This document shows, piece after piece, positions 19,545 to 29,276 of a stretch of DNA of 64,000 nucleotides. The notes below the pieces were generated by a model. That model saw only the letters and a list, made by a program, of their open reading frames with translations, made no database searches and was not told the DNA's origin. Position 1 is the stretch's first letter. Each line of letters begins with the position of its first letter. A program made the position numbers and the translations under genes. This DNA is from Rubrivivax sp. (GTDB lineage Bacteria > Pseudomonadota > Gammaproteobacteria > Burkholderiales > Burkholderiaceae_C): positions 1-64,000 of the forward strand of contig JAHCKS010000003.1 in NCBI GenBank assembly GCA_026125665.1, in the 5' to 3' direction.

Positions 19545-20876
19545 ATGCTCACCGACAAGCACTGCAAGAACGCGAGCTGCGATGCAGCAAAGCCGCGTGT
19601 CCGCTTGGCCGACTCAGGCGGTCTCTACTTGGAGGTCGCGCCCTCCGGATCCAAGCGCTGGTTCTGGAAGTACCGGTTCGACGGCAAGGAGAAGCGCCTT
19701 GCCCTCGGCGGCTACCCCGACTTGGGCCTCAAGGAGGCGCGCGGAGCGCGCGACGACGCACGGAGGCAGCAGCAACGCGGCGAGGATCCGGTGCTGGCAA
19801 GGCAAGTCGAACGACTGGCTTGCCGCTTCGACGCCAACGCTACCTTTGAGGCAACCGCGCGCGAGTTCCATGCGACCAGGAAGGTTGGCTGGAGCGATCA
19901 CTACGCCAAGCGCTGGCTCGAACGCCTGGGCAAGGATGTCTTCCCGTGGCTTGGCAAGCTGCCGCTACCCCAGATCGGCGCGCCGATGCTGCTTCAGACG
20001 CTGCGAAGGGTGGAGGCGCGAGGTGCCCGCGAGCTTCCGCATTCCTTGCTTGAGGCATGCAGCCAGGTGTTTCGCTACGGTGTGTCGACGGGGCGGTGCG
20101 AGCGCAACCCGGCGGCAGACCTTCGTGGCGCTTTGAAGCCGGTTCTCACTCGGCATGTGTCCGCCGTGGTGGAGCCTGACCAGGTGGGCGACCTCATGCG
20201 AGCAATCGACAGCTACCACGGCCAGCCGGTCACTCGTGTCGCCTTGCTGTTGTCCGCGCTGCTGTTCCAACGGCCAGGAAACATCCGACATATGGAGTGG
20301 GCCGAGCTGGATCTCGACTCGGGCATGTGGTCCATCCCGTCGGCGAAGATGAAGCGCACGAAGCGCGAGAAGCTCAACGGTCGGCCCCATCTGGTGCCGC
20401 TCGCGCCGTTGGTGGTCACGGCGCTGAAGGACCTGCAGCCGCTGACCGGAGCCGGGCGCTTTGTGTTTCCTGCACTGACCACCGCCAAGCGACCGATGAG
20501 CGAGAACACCGTTCGGGTCGCTCTTCGACAGCTCGGCTTTGACAACGAAACCATGACACCTCATGGGTTTCGTGCAATGGCGCGCACACTGATGGTGGAA
20601 CGCTTGAACGTACCGCCGGATGTGATCGAGGCCCAGCTGGCACACGGAAAGTCCGGTCCACTCGGGGCCGCCTACGACCGCGCTGAGTTCCTGGAGCAGC
20701 GTCGCACCATGATGAAGACGTGGTCGGACTATCTGAAGGAGCTGAGGGACCGACCGCCGAAGAAGCAGGCGGTCGGTGCGTCGACGTCCAAGCTCGGTCG
20801 GTCCGCGGCGGGCGAACAGCCGATTGCGGCCCCCACGACCTCTGCGCATGTCCGCCGGCACGTCGTGTCTGTCTGA
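19545..20876 (+). CDS. int: P4-type tyrosine integrase
   Basis: A 443-residue phage-P4/ICE integrase that catalyses integration and excision at tRNA-His. The N-terminal DUF4102 arm-binding domain starts MLTDKHCKNASC and contains SGGLYLEVAPSGSKRWFWKY and KRLALGGYPDLGLKEAR. The catalytic domain retains the family residues: arginine in LFQRPGNIRHMEW, HGFRAMARTL (HxxR), LAHGKSGPLGAAYDRA with His and the nucleophilic Tyr. The start at ATG 19545 rather than upstream GTG 19527 matches the usual N-terminus. Its direction away from the tRNA is the normal ICE layout. Confidence 0.95.
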   Translation: MLTDKHCKNASCDAAKPRVRLADSGGLYLEVAPSGSKRWFWKYRFDGKEKRLALGGYPDLGLKEARGARDDARRQQQRGEDPVLARQVERLACRFDANATFEATAREFHATRKVGWSDHYAKRWLERLGKDVFPWLGKLPLPQIGAPMLLQTLRRVEARGARELPHSLLEACSQVFRYGVSTGRCERNPAADLRGALKPVLTRHVSAVVEPDQVGDLMRAIDSYHGQPVTRVALLLSALLFQRPGNIRHMEWAELDLDSGMWSIPSAKMKRTKREKLNGRPHLVPLAPLVVTALKDLQPLTGAGRFVFPALTTAKRPMSENTVRVALRQLGFDNETMTPHGFRAMARTLMVERLNVPPDVIEAQLAHGKSGPLGAAYDRAEFLEQRRTMMKTWSDYLKELRDRPPKKQAVGASTSKLGRSAAGEQPIAAPTTSAHVRRHVVSV

Positions 20877-21003
20877 GGTGAGATGAGACCAATGCGAAGA
20901 CTGCACAGGATGATCGGAACAGCTTGTAGCTGCGCGTTCGGGCGTTGTCGGCGAGACTGCGCGTTGGGAGCAGCGGATGGATCGCTGCCAGGAGCTTGAG
21001 GCG

Positions 21004-21327
21004 ATGCGAAAGCTCATCTTCCTCATCATCGTCACGCTGGGAGCTTCGGTAGGGCTGCTGTCGGCGGCCGACGACGATGCTTGGACGCGGGCGGTGATGG
21101 CGGTGGTCGGCGCACTGTTTGCAGCCCCGATCGGCGCCGTCCTGACTCGCCGGCGCAAGCCGACCGGCGCAACGCCGTTGCCCGACGGGCCGATCGAGAC
21201 GAGCGGCTCGACTTCGCCGCGTGCGCTGGCTAGCAACTACTGGCGCGACAAGGGCCACCCCCCGTTCATGAAGCCGTCAGAGGCTGAACCGGACCGGCAC
21301 ATGTTCGATCCCGACCGCCAGGCCTGA
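21004..21327 (+). CDS. Small membrane protein of the ICE left end
   Basis: A 107-residue protein of unknown function. Two hydrophobic segments, about residues 4-20 (LIFLIIVTLGASVGLLS) and 30-46 (AVMAVVGALFAAPIGAVL), are followed by RRRK and a hydrophilic tail. The start at ATG 21004 has AGGAG upstream; an ATG at 20977 is possible. The stop abuts the traG stop on the opposite strand. Location between int and the transfer operon could suit an entry-exclusion protein, but nothing in the sequence proves that. Confidence 0.55.
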   Translation: MRKLIFLIIVTLGASVGLLSAADDDAWTRAVMAVVGALFAAPIGAVLTRRRKPTGATPLPDGPIETSGSTSPRALASNYWRDKGHPPFMKPSEAEPDRHMFDPDRQA

Positions 21328-24102
21328 TCACTTTCGCTTCAGCAGATCCTTGACTGCATCCTTGGCGCTCTCGAGGGATGCACTTGCATCGCTGCCAACC
21401 TGCTTGGCGGACCGCTTCAGGAGGGATTGTCTCGACACGAGCGTGCCGTCCTCGGCCCGACTGACCTGGGACTCTCGATCAAACCTCTCACTGCGGCCCT
21501 CAGCCTCACTCCTTACAGCCGCGCCGCGCGATCGAATCTCTTCTCGAGTTCCGGAGGAAGCGGTCCCCGCAGCCTGATCCGGCTGCCGCAGACGCAGGCC
21601 CTTGGCTACTTCGGCGTCGCCTGCACGTCGGCGCGCGTCCACATCGAGCGAAGCATCAACGGTGCCAGCCTGTCGCAGGTACTCCTGTCGCATCGGTTCG
21701 AACGTGATCGGAACCGCAGTCCCATCCGAGAAAGCGCGATTGGGCCCGAGCGACCGCCGCGCAAGTTCAGCTTCCATGAGCGCGCGCGCGGCCGCGCTCG
21801 TACCGCCGTACTGCTCCGCGTACCTCGTGAACATTGCAAGGTTGTGGGGATCCTGGGCAAGGTCGATCGAGATGACCTCGCCGCGCTCGAACGCTGAACC
21901 TACGCGCTCCGAGTAGGAGACTCGATCGGACAAGCTGGCGTCGGCGCGGGCGCTGCGCGCAGCACTTGAACTCAAGCGAGATGCCAACTCGCGGGCCTCA
22001 CGGGCGTCCGAGGCCACGACGCTGGAGAAGCTGGCATCGCGGGAGATGCGATCGCCAAACTGCCGGAACTCGCTGAGCTGTTCGCTGCTCATGCTGCCCA
22101 GGATCTTCTGCTCCTGCGCGGAAAGGCCAGACAAGTAGCTTCTGTCAACGGTGGCGTTGAGTCGCCCGCCGGCAACCGCGGTGTTGAGTCCGAGGTGGGC
22201 CGCTGCTCCGAACGCCACGTTCGCGACCTGCGACTGAGACAGCCCGGTGGTCTGGGCGACGCCCTTCGTGATCTGATCAAGGCGATTGAGCGACTGCCCC
22301 AACTCCTCGAAGCTGCTGGTTGCCGACCCCGCGCTGCTTCGTGTCGACTTCAGCTTGGCCACGCCCTTGCTGAACGCCTCCGCAAGCACCGCCGAGCGCT
22401 CAGTGCTGGCGGCGACCGCCTCTCCCCGGGCGGCGCTGACCTCACGGCTGGCGTCCTGCACATCCTGTTCGCTCACCCGCATGGAAACCACGCGCGAGGC
22501 GTAGCCTTGGTTGCGCAGCAGGCTCACCGCCGTCCGCCCCGTCAGCGAGTTCGCCGAGAACGTGTTCCCGCTGAGGTCGTTCTGCCAGTTGCTCATGAAC
22601 GCCGACGTGCGGTTCGGCGCCAGCTGCATCTGATCCATCGCCACGTTGCCCAGGCTGACGTTACCGGTCGCGGCCGAGCCGGTGCTTCCCGACAGCGTTC
22701 CCTGCAACCCCGACAACCCGCCGACCAGCGCGGTACCGAAGGTCTCCATCCGCTTGATCGCCGCCCAGGCGATGAAGGGGATGCTGATGGCCAGGTACCC
22801 GACGATCGCCTCGCCCGAGATCGCTCCGGAGTAGATCGTCGATGCAGTCTGCAACGCCAGCGCCTTCGCCCCAGTTCCGAGGTCGGCCGCCGCAGCCAGG
22901 TCGTAGGCCGCGTAGATCGACGCCATGTAGTTCAACACCGCATACAGCGGCGGCCACAGCTGGATCCAGATGAGGATCGCCGCGTAGCCCTTGAAGGCCA
23001 GCATCGTCTCCCGCCCGCTGGTCAGCAGGAGCAGCAGCACCAGCAGCGGGAACAGCGCGTACGTGATCGCCTCGATCACGTTGCGGAAGACCGGCAGTGC
23101 CTGTTCGGCCACCTTGCCGTAGTTGAGCCAGGTTGCGTTCTGCTGGGCGGTGGCCTGGGCGCGGCCGACGGCGAGCACCATCGCCGCCGGATCGTTGACC
23201 TTCTGCCCGACGATGTTGCTGGTGTCGTTGATCGCGTTGATCACCGCGTTCTGGCGGATCAGATCGGCCGCGGTCGCCGCGGCGCTGGCGATGCTGTTCT
23301 TCAGGTAGGCCTGCTGGATCTGCGCCGCGATGACGCCGGCCGCTGTCGCTGCCGGCAGCGTCGGATTCATCGCGAACGCCAACTTCCCCTGAATCCGTGT
23401 GATCTGCGCCGGCAGCCTTCCGTTGAGGTTGCTGTACGCGCTCGGGCAGGTGGCGACACTCACCGTGCCGCCGCTCGTCAGCGTCGTGAACCGCGCCGGG
23501 TTGGGCGAAGCCATTAAGGCCCACACGTCGTCCGATGCCGAGAACGTTGCCGGATCGAGCGTGCCATCGATCAGGTCGAACATCGTGCAGTTGTGGATGT
23601 AGTTGATCAGGTCGGTGCGAAAGCTCGGATCCTGGAACACCACCTTGCCGGTCTCGCGGACCATCCGGTTGCCGAACATCAACCCATGCTGCTCGTAGGT
23701 CAGCTCGCTCGGCAGCCCGCCGACGCCCGGGATGACCTGGAAGGCCGTCTCGAAGAGGCCGGTCAGCGTGTGGCCGATGGTGCTGGTGAGGCTCCCCAGC
23801 ATCGCCAGCCCGAACGGCACGTTGGCCACCACCTTGACGGCGGAGCCGCCGGTCTTGTCGACGATGCCCACCGTCACCTTCGGCACGATGAGGACGCCGA
23901 AGACGAGCAGCACCGTCGCCAGCCACTTCCAGCCCTGCAGCTTCTCCGGCGCGAAGGCGTACGCCAGAAATGCTGCGACGAACCCGCAGAACGCCACCGC
24001 CGCGAGCGCGGCCGCGTAGTCGCCGGACCCATGGATCGCCGCAGCCGCGTTGAAGATTCCGAACAGGCTGTCGGCGTTCTGATAGGCGTAGATGTCCCAC
24101 AT
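21328..24102 (-). CDS. traG: Conjugal transfer protein TraG (mating-pair stabilisation)
   Basis: A 924-residue inner-membrane protein of F-type conjugation systems. The N-terminal TraG domain has membrane helices near residues 30-50 and 58-76 and again around 350-460 (YALFPLLVLLLLLTSG, AAILIWIQLWPPLYAVLNYM). The second half is a long hydrophilic, serine/alanine-rich periplasmic region with coiled-coil character, which in F acts in mating-pair stabilisation and entry exclusion. It is the last gene of the transfer operon, 33 bp after traH. The length is close to F TraG (938). Confidence 0.9.
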   Translation of the reverse strand: MWDIYAYQNADSLFGIFNAAAAIHGSGDYAAALAAVAFCGFVAAFLAYAFAPEKLQGWKWLATVLLVFGVLIVPKVTVGIVDKTGGSAVKVVANVPFGLAMLGSLTSTIGHTLTGLFETAFQVIPGVGGLPSELTYEQHGLMFGNRMVRETGKVVFQDPSFRTDLINYIHNCTMFDLIDGTLDPATFSASDDVWALMASPNPARFTTLTSGGTVSVATCPSAYSNLNGRLPAQITRIQGKLAFAMNPTLPAATAAGVIAAQIQQAYLKNSIASAAATAADLIRQNAVINAINDTSNIVGQKVNDPAAMVLAVGRAQATAQQNATWLNYGKVAEQALPVFRNVIEAITYALFPLLVLLLLLTSGRETMLAFKGYAAILIWIQLWPPLYAVLNYMASIYAAYDLAAAADLGTGAKALALQTASTIYSGAISGEAIVGYLAISIPFIAWAAIKRMETFGTALVGGLSGLQGTLSGSTGSAATGNVSLGNVAMDQMQLAPNRTSAFMSNWQNDLSGNTFSANSLTGRTAVSLLRNQGYASRVVSMRVSEQDVQDASREVSAARGEAVAASTERSAVLAEAFSKGVAKLKSTRSSAGSATSSFEELGQSLNRLDQITKGVAQTTGLSQSQVANVAFGAAAHLGLNTAVAGGRLNATVDRSYLSGLSAQEQKILGSMSSEQLSEFRQFGDRISRDASFSSVVASDAREARELASRLSSSAARSARADASLSDRVSYSERVGSAFERGEVISIDLAQDPHNLAMFTRYAEQYGGTSAAARALMEAELARRSLGPNRAFSDGTAVPITFEPMRQEYLRQAGTVDASLDVDARRRAGDAEVAKGLRLRQPDQAAGTASSGTREEIRSRGAAVRSEAEGRSERFDRESQVSRAEDGTLVSRQSLLKRSAKQVGSDASASLESAKDAVKDLLKRK

Positions 24103-24135
24103 GGCGCGGGTAACCGGATCGGGAGGTTGCCCGCT

Positions 24136-25584
24136 TCAGCGGCCGAAATACGCCGCTTGCTGCCCCAGCATGTCCATCACGTGCTGAGGCATGCTGGTGC
24201 GCAGCTGACGCTCGAGCTGTTCCAGGTGGCTGGCCACCGCACGGAAGGAGCCGACCTTCTGGTACAGCGCGGCCTTCTCTTGACTGATCTGCAGGAGCAC
24301 CGCCTGCGCGCGCTGGCGAACCTGCTGCGCGCGCTCGCGCTGCCCCTGCTGCAGCATGTAGTCCTTCTCCAGCGCCGCCATGCCGAGCCGCAGGTTGCGC
24401 TCGAGGAAGACGTAGGCGTAGTCGGCCGCGATCACGTCGCGGTACTGGGCGATCAGGCTGTCGGCCAGGCCCGAGCCCGGAATCGTCGCGCCGATCGACA
24501 GCATCTTGTAGACCGGCTCGGTGGTCTGGTTGACGAAGCCGACCTCGGCGGAGTTGTTCGGGATCGCGGTGCGCGTGGCGATCTTGTCGGCGATCGAGCG
24601 CATCATCGTCTCGACGCGCGCGGTGAACGGGGTGTGCGTGTAGCTGGTGTTCAGCGAGACGACGTCGCAGTTCGTGTAGTGGTTGCAGCGCAGCAGGTGC
24701 TGCGTCACGTTGGTCCCGGTGCCGGCGGCCTGGCCGTAGAGCAACTGGCTGATCGACGTGATGGTCGGCGCGATCGGCTCGGGGTCGCGCGCGGCGTCTT
24801 CGGCGTAGAAGATCACCGTGCCGACGAGGCTCATGATGAGTTCACGCTCCTGATCATCCAGAGCGCTGCCGGTGTATTGCAATGCCTTCCAGGTCAGGTT
24901 GCCGACGAAGGGTGCCTTGTTGCGCACGTTCGCGTCGCCCGACGAACGGGCTGAGGCGAGGATGCTGGGCCGGTCGGTCGAGCAACGCCGGCGCGCGGCG
25001 TCACGGTCACTCTCCAGGCCCATCTCGATCGCGAGGTCGGAGCAGGCCTCTTGGGAGCTGTAGCCGGCTGCTTCGGCGGCGGTGCTGACGATGGCCTTGG
25101 CGGTCTCGCAGGAGTTGATGCGCGCGTTGTTGATCCAGGTCTCCAGCCCCTTGGCCCACTTGGTCAACCCACCCAGCAAGGGCGAGACGGCCTCCAGCGC
25201 GAGCTGGAACGCGATGCCGGGCAGCGCCGCCGTGATGTTGCGCAGCATGTTCTTGAACTCGGCCGCGGAGATGTGCGAGAACGAGCCGCCGAACACGTCG
25301 ATGCCGCCGCAGCCGGCCTTGGCGCTGGGGAACTGGATCGCCGCGAGCTGGTAGACCTTGTTCGGCGACCTCATGAAGAACGAGCCGCCGGTGTAGGTGT
25401 TGAAGGTCTGGCCCTTGAACGCGCCGGGTGCCGTGTAGTTGCCGATCGCGCCGAGGGCGTTGAACATGTTGTTCACCTCGGTGTTGAGGTCACCAGCGCG
25501 CAGCGCCATCGGCTGCAGGACCAGCGCGGCAGCGGCCGCTGCAACGACGGATCGACGTCGAAGAAGGCGAAGGGATCGTGGCAT
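24136..25584 (-). CDS. traH: Conjugal transfer pilus assembly protein TraH
   Basis: A 482-residue periplasmic protein of the F-type system, needed for pilus assembly together with TraF, TraU, TraW and TrbC. It has a signal peptide (RSVVAAAAAALVLQPMALRA), the family start DLNTEVNNMFNALGAIGNYTAPGAFKGQ, and the conserved GGSFFMRSPNKVYQLAAIQFPSAKAGCGGID-like block containing a paired-cysteine region (GCGGIDVFGGSFSHI). Later cysteines (CETAK, EACSDL, CNHYTNCD) suggest disulfides made by the operon's DsbC-like protein. Confidence 0.92.
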   Translation of the reverse strand: MPRSLRLLRRRSVVAAAAAALVLQPMALRAGDLNTEVNNMFNALGAIGNYTAPGAFKGQTFNTYTGGSFFMRSPNKVYQLAAIQFPSAKAGCGGIDVFGGSFSHISAAEFKNMLRNITAALPGIAFQLALEAVSPLLGGLTKWAKGLETWINNARINSCETAKAIVSTAAEAAGYSSQEACSDLAIEMGLESDRDAARRRCSTDRPSILASARSSGDANVRNKAPFVGNLTWKALQYTGSALDDQERELIMSLVGTVIFYAEDAARDPEPIAPTITSISQLLYGQAAGTGTNVTQHLLRCNHYTNCDVVSLNTSYTHTPFTARVETMMRSIADKIATRTAIPNNSAEVGFVNQTTEPVYKMLSIGATIPGSGLADSLIAQYRDVIAADYAYVFLERNLRLGMAALEKDYMLQQGQRERAQQVRQRAQAVLLQISQEKAALYQKVGSFRAVASHLEQLERQLRTSMPQHVMDMLGQQAAYFGR

Positions 25585-25617
25585 CGGAGTCTCCCTGTGG
25601 ACGTGGGCAAGAGCCCA

Positions 25618-26487
25618 TCAGCGCTGGGCGAGTGCGGGCCCGAGTTGCGGATCGAGCCGTTGGGCAGCGCCCGGCAGCAGCGTCTCGTAGCCGGGCGCTG
25701 CTACGGCAGTGATTCGCTCGAGGAGCTGCGCCTCGGACAGCACGCCGAAGCCGATCGGGGTGATCTTCCCGGTGAAGGGTTGAGCGAGGTAGACGGCAGG
25801 CACCTGCGTCACACGCAGCGCGGTCGCGATGCCGTTGTCGCGCCTGGCTTCGGCAAAGCCCAGCAGCACCCCGCCATCGGTGCTGACCGCTTCGACCCGG
25901 ATGCCATGGCGCGCCTGAAAAGCCGCCAGGATCGGCGCGAACGCGTGGCAGTACGGGCAGTCACCGCGGAAGAAGAAGATCAGCACGTGGTCGCGCCCGA
26001 GGTCGGCGACGGAGCGCGAACGGTCAGCCAGTTGCTGCTGCTCGAAGACTTCGAGCGCCTTGGCATTCACCGGCCGGCCCTGGGTGCTCGGGTCGAGTTC
26101 GGGCGTCGCCCAGGCCACCCGCTGCGCCACATCAGCGAAGGTCGAGGCCCGCGCGACGACCCGGGACTCGAGCTCCATGTAGCGGCGCACATTGGCCTCG
26201 GTCGGCCGCATGATCGCGATGTTCCGGCGTTCCTCGAGCGCCTTCTGCAGCCGCTCGAACTCGATCAGCTCGGGGGCGCGGGCCGGGCTGACCGGCGTTG
26301 CCTTGGCTGTTGGAGTCGGCGGCTTCGCCGGCGGCAACTCCAGTTCGGGATCCTCGTAGAAGTGCCAGCCGCGCCAGGTGTCGGACCAGTAGCGCTTCGG
26401 CGCCTCCTGGGCGGCGGCGCAGGCTGCAAGCCCAACGAACCAAGCCAACAGCGTCACCAACGCTCGAAGCGAGACGAGCGTCTTCAC
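25618..26487 (-). CDS. traF: Conjugal transfer protein TraF with thioredoxin fold
   Basis: A 289-residue periplasmic pilus-assembly protein. After a signal peptide (LVTLLAWFVGLAACAAA) comes the family opening RYWSDTWRGWHFYEDPE and a C-terminal thioredoxin-like domain with an intact CPYC pair (FFFRGDCPYCHAFAPIL), unlike F TraF, which lacks the cysteines. That implies possible redox activity. The GTG start overlaps the stop of the upstream gene (GTGA), so translation is coupled. Confidence 0.9.
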   Translation of the reverse strand: MKTLVSLRALVTLLAWFVGLAACAAAQEAPKRYWSDTWRGWHFYEDPELELPPAKPPTPTAKATPVSPARAPELIEFERLQKALEERRNIAIMRPTEANVRRYMELESRVVARASTFADVAQRVAWATPELDPSTQGRPVNAKALEVFEQQQLADRSRSVADLGRDHVLIFFFRGDCPYCHAFAPILAAFQARHGIRVEAVSTDGGVLLGFAEARRDNGIATALRVTQVPAVYLAQPFTGKITPIGFGVLSEAQLLERITAVAAPGYETLLPGAAQRLDPQLGPALAQR

Positions 26488-26873
26488 GGCGCTTCCTTGA
26501 GCGACTTCGGCGGCATCCCGTCGCGGCAGTAGTCGATGCCGAAGTCGATCGTTTGTCGCCGAGGCGCAGGCGCACCGGGAAGCAACACACCGTCCTGCCA
26601 GAAACTCACCTTGAGGCGTCGACATCCGTCCTGCGCGTAGCGCCGCTCCGTGCTGACGTCGATGTGAATCGGGGTCGTGGCTTTGAATCGCTCAGTGATC
26701 GCGTCGGCGAGCTGGCCGCTCAGGATGCCGCGCGCCGTTCCATCCGGGGCGTCGATCGCCGCGATCAGGAGCTGCCGCGCGTCGGGCACTGCGACACGCT
26801 GCTGCGCGAGGGCAGTTCCGGAGATGCCCAGCACGAAGCCGAGAGCCGCCACCAACGAAGGAGCCGGGGCCAT
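26484..26873 (-). CDS. Exported ICE protein of unknown function between traN and traF
   Basis: A 129-residue protein with a signal peptide (SLVAALGFVLGISGTALAQQ) and two cysteines in the mature part (QDGCRRLKV, IDYCRDG). No named family recognised. The start ATG shares its A with the traN stop (TGATG), and its stop overlaps the traF start, so it is translationally locked into the transfer operon. A periplasmic accessory role in pilus biogenesis is likely by context only. Confidence 0.65.
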   Translation of the reverse strand: MAPAPSLVAALGFVLGISGTALAQQRVAVPDARQLLIAAIDAPDGTARGILSGQLADAITERFKATTPIHIDVSTERRYAQDGCRRLKVSFWQDGVLLPGAPAPRRQTIDFGIDYCRDGMPPKSLKEAP

Positions 26874-29266
26874 CACTGGCATCTCCCCTGGCCGTAGTAG
26901 CAAGTCGGCACGCGCCCCGCGCTGGTGCCTTGCAAGGCGCCCACGTTCGGCAGCGTCGGCACCAGTGACGCATAGAACTCCGACAGGTCCATGCGCGCGA
27001 AGTCCAGCGACTGCAACTGAGCCACCGTGAAGCCCGAGCAGTCAGGACTCTGCGCACCGCCCCAGCCCTTGCCGATCTGCGCGCGGCCCTGTTCGTTGAC
27101 GATGCGCGCCAGCATCGAGTTGAAGCAGCACTTCGAGGTCGTGTGCTCGATGCACGAGACGCAGCTGCCCAGGACGCGGAAACACGAAGAGCACCAGGTG
27201 CCGACGGTGTGGCACAGCCTGGCGCCTTCCTTCATCGCCAGCTTCCCCTCTTCCTCGTTGCACGACATCATCGAGAGGATGATGTAGATGATCACTGCAA
27301 TTACGAGCGACCACGGGTCGAAGGCAACCACGATGCTCTGGCCGCTGTAGACGGCGACCGACCCCGCCGGCAGCGCGGCGCCATTGACCGCGATCGTGAT
27401 GCCGTAGCTCGTGAAGGTGCCGCTGAACCCGCCACCCAGCAGCAATGCCGACATGCCCTGGTAGATGAACTGCCGGTTCTCAGAGTTCATCAGGATGTCG
27501 TAGACCAGACGAGACCCAGTGCCGAAGACGCTCTGGTTGCTCAGCCCGGATCCAGCGCCGTCGCTGTAGCAGCAGTTCTTCAGCAGCCGGTCGCGGCAGC
27601 GGTTCTGCTCGCCCTTGAAGACCTGCATCCGGTCGGTGTCGAGGTACACGCCGGCTTCGCGCGCGGCTTCGAGCATCGACATGCTGCGGCCGAAGTCGGC
27701 GTCGTTGGGCGAGGTGATGTTGAAGCAGTTGCCCTGGAAGCAGAAGACGTTGGACGGGCAGTTGCTCGCGCTGGTCGTCGTGCCACCCGCCACCGGGCAG
27801 CTATACCCGTCCTCGAACACTTCGCAGACGCCTGTCGTGGCGTTCGTTCGGCGGCAGGTCGAGCCGGTCGGCGCGCAACCCTGCGCGACGAGCGGTGCGC
27901 ACTGGTCGGGCGGTGTGCCGCTGCTGCAGCTCATCGTGCTCTCGTACTGCCAGCAGGGGCGGGTGACAGCGAGGCCGTCGATCACCTTGGTCGATGGGCC
28001 ATCGACGCACACCGCGGTCGAGTTGACGCTGCAACGGCCGCCGCTGGCCAGTGTCGGGCACTGGTCGTCCCATCGATCAGCCGCTGCGTAGCTCGTCTGC
28101 GGCTTCGCATAGGTCAGCCGCATCGTCGGGATCGGGCCATACGCGGGGTTCGGATCCCAGCCGATCACCGGACGGTCGCTGTCGATGTTCCAGTAGTTGC
28201 CGGCCACCGCACCGGTGATGTCGATGCCCTCGAGAGAGGTCCAGCCGCTGGCCGGTGCGTAGCACTTGCCGCCGTCGAGCACGGTGGTCGTGCAACCGCT
28301 GTCGCCCATGCAGACGGTGTTCTGGATGTTGTCGCCGCTTTGCGTGCCGGCGCGGCAAGCGGCGTAGCGCTTGAGGAACGGCTCGACGCTGGTGCAGCTG
28401 TAGCCGGAGTCGCCACCGCCGCTGCAGACCTCCTGAACCTCGGCGGCGATCATCGCGGTGAGGCTGCAGCCCGACCCGGCGCAGGACTTGTCGGCGACCC
28501 ACACGCCGGTGCGGATCGGTTGGCCGGTCATGTAGGAGTAGGAGGTGCTCAGCACGGCGACCATCTGCGGGAACACGACGGGCGTGGTCATGTCCACGTC
28601 GAAGTACGCGAGCGGCGCGCCGCTTTCGGTGACCCGGAAGTGCTGGGCCGTCTCCGGGCGGTCCGGCACGCACTGCGCATCGAGGCCGGTGTTGCCGGAC
28701 TGCGCATGGGCGAACCAGTCGCCGGGCGTGCAGTTCACCGAACGGGTGATGCCGACCGACAGCGTGCGCGAGCAGCGGTAGTTGCCGACGCCGACGTAGC
28801 GCAGGCAACTGCGTGGCTGCGTGCCGGCGGGCACCGTGGTGGTGGTGGTCGTGCAGCCGCTGTAGTACGAGGCCAGGCTGTCGAGCACCGACGATGGGCT
28901 GCGCATGATGCCTTCCGCGGCTGCCACCGCCGGGTCGTTCGAGCCGACCGTGGCGCGAGGGATGTTCGCGGAAGTCATCGCGCCGCGCTGTGCCTGGCAT
29001 ACCGGGTCGTTGGGCATCGTCGCGCACAGCGCCAGGCGTGCATTGCCCTGGGAGGCGAGGTTGGGCTGCCGGTAGTACGTCGACTCCGAAGGCGCCGTGG
29101 TGTAGCCGGGCACCACGGTGCCGGCGCTTGGCGTCGTGACGCTGCTGCGCGCCACCGGGTTGGCGGCCTGGCCGGCGGCGACGCCTTCTTCGTGCGGGCC
29201 GGCGACCGCCGCAGTCTGCGTCGTGACGAAGCAGAAGATCGTGAACCAGACGATCAGCTTGCGCAT
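26873..29266 (-). CDS. traN: Mating-pair stabilisation protein TraN
   Basis: A 797-residue outer-membrane, cysteine-rich adhesin that stabilises donor-recipient contact. It has a signal peptide (LIVWFTIFCFVTTQTAAVAG) and dozens of cysteines distributed along the chain, as in the family (NYRCSRTLSVG, CSGGGDSGYSC, SCRRTNATTGVCEVFEDGY). The C-terminal third carries the conserved RDRLLKNCCYSDG and CNEEEGKLAMKEGARLCHTVGTWCS blocks found in all TraN. It is longer than F TraN (602), the extra length lying in the variable N-terminal half that determines recipient preference. Confidence 0.92.
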   Translation of the reverse strand: MRKLIVWFTIFCFVTTQTAAVAGPHEEGVAAGQAANPVARSSVTTPSAGTVVPGYTTAPSESTYYRQPNLASQGNARLALCATMPNDPVCQAQRGAMTSANIPRATVGSNDPAVAAAEGIMRSPSSVLDSLASYYSGCTTTTTTVPAGTQPRSCLRYVGVGNYRCSRTLSVGITRSVNCTPGDWFAHAQSGNTGLDAQCVPDRPETAQHFRVTESGAPLAYFDVDMTTPVVFPQMVAVLSTSYSYMTGQPIRTGVWVADKSCAGSGCSLTAMIAAEVQEVCSGGGDSGYSCTSVEPFLKRYAACRAGTQSGDNIQNTVCMGDSGCTTTVLDGGKCYAPASGWTSLEGIDITGAVAGNYWNIDSDRPVIGWDPNPAYGPIPTMRLTYAKPQTSYAAADRWDDQCPTLASGGRCSVNSTAVCVDGPSTKVIDGLAVTRPCWQYESTMSCSSGTPPDQCAPLVAQGCAPTGSTCRRTNATTGVCEVFEDGYSCPVAGGTTTSASNCPSNVFCFQGNCFNITSPNDADFGRSMSMLEAAREAGVYLDTDRMQVFKGEQNRCRDRLLKNCCYSDGAGSGLSNQSVFGTGSRLVYDILMNSENRQFIYQGMSALLLGGGFSGTFTSYGITIAVNGAALPAGSVAVYSGQSIVVAFDPWSLVIAVIIYIILSMMSCNEEEGKLAMKEGARLCHTVGTWCSSCFRVLGSCVSCIEHTTSKCCFNSMLARIVNEQGRAQIGKGWGGAQSPDCSGFTVAQLQSLDFARMDLSEFYASLVPTLPNVGALQGTSAGRVPTCYYGQGRCQ

Positions 29267-29276
29267 GGTTCGCTCC

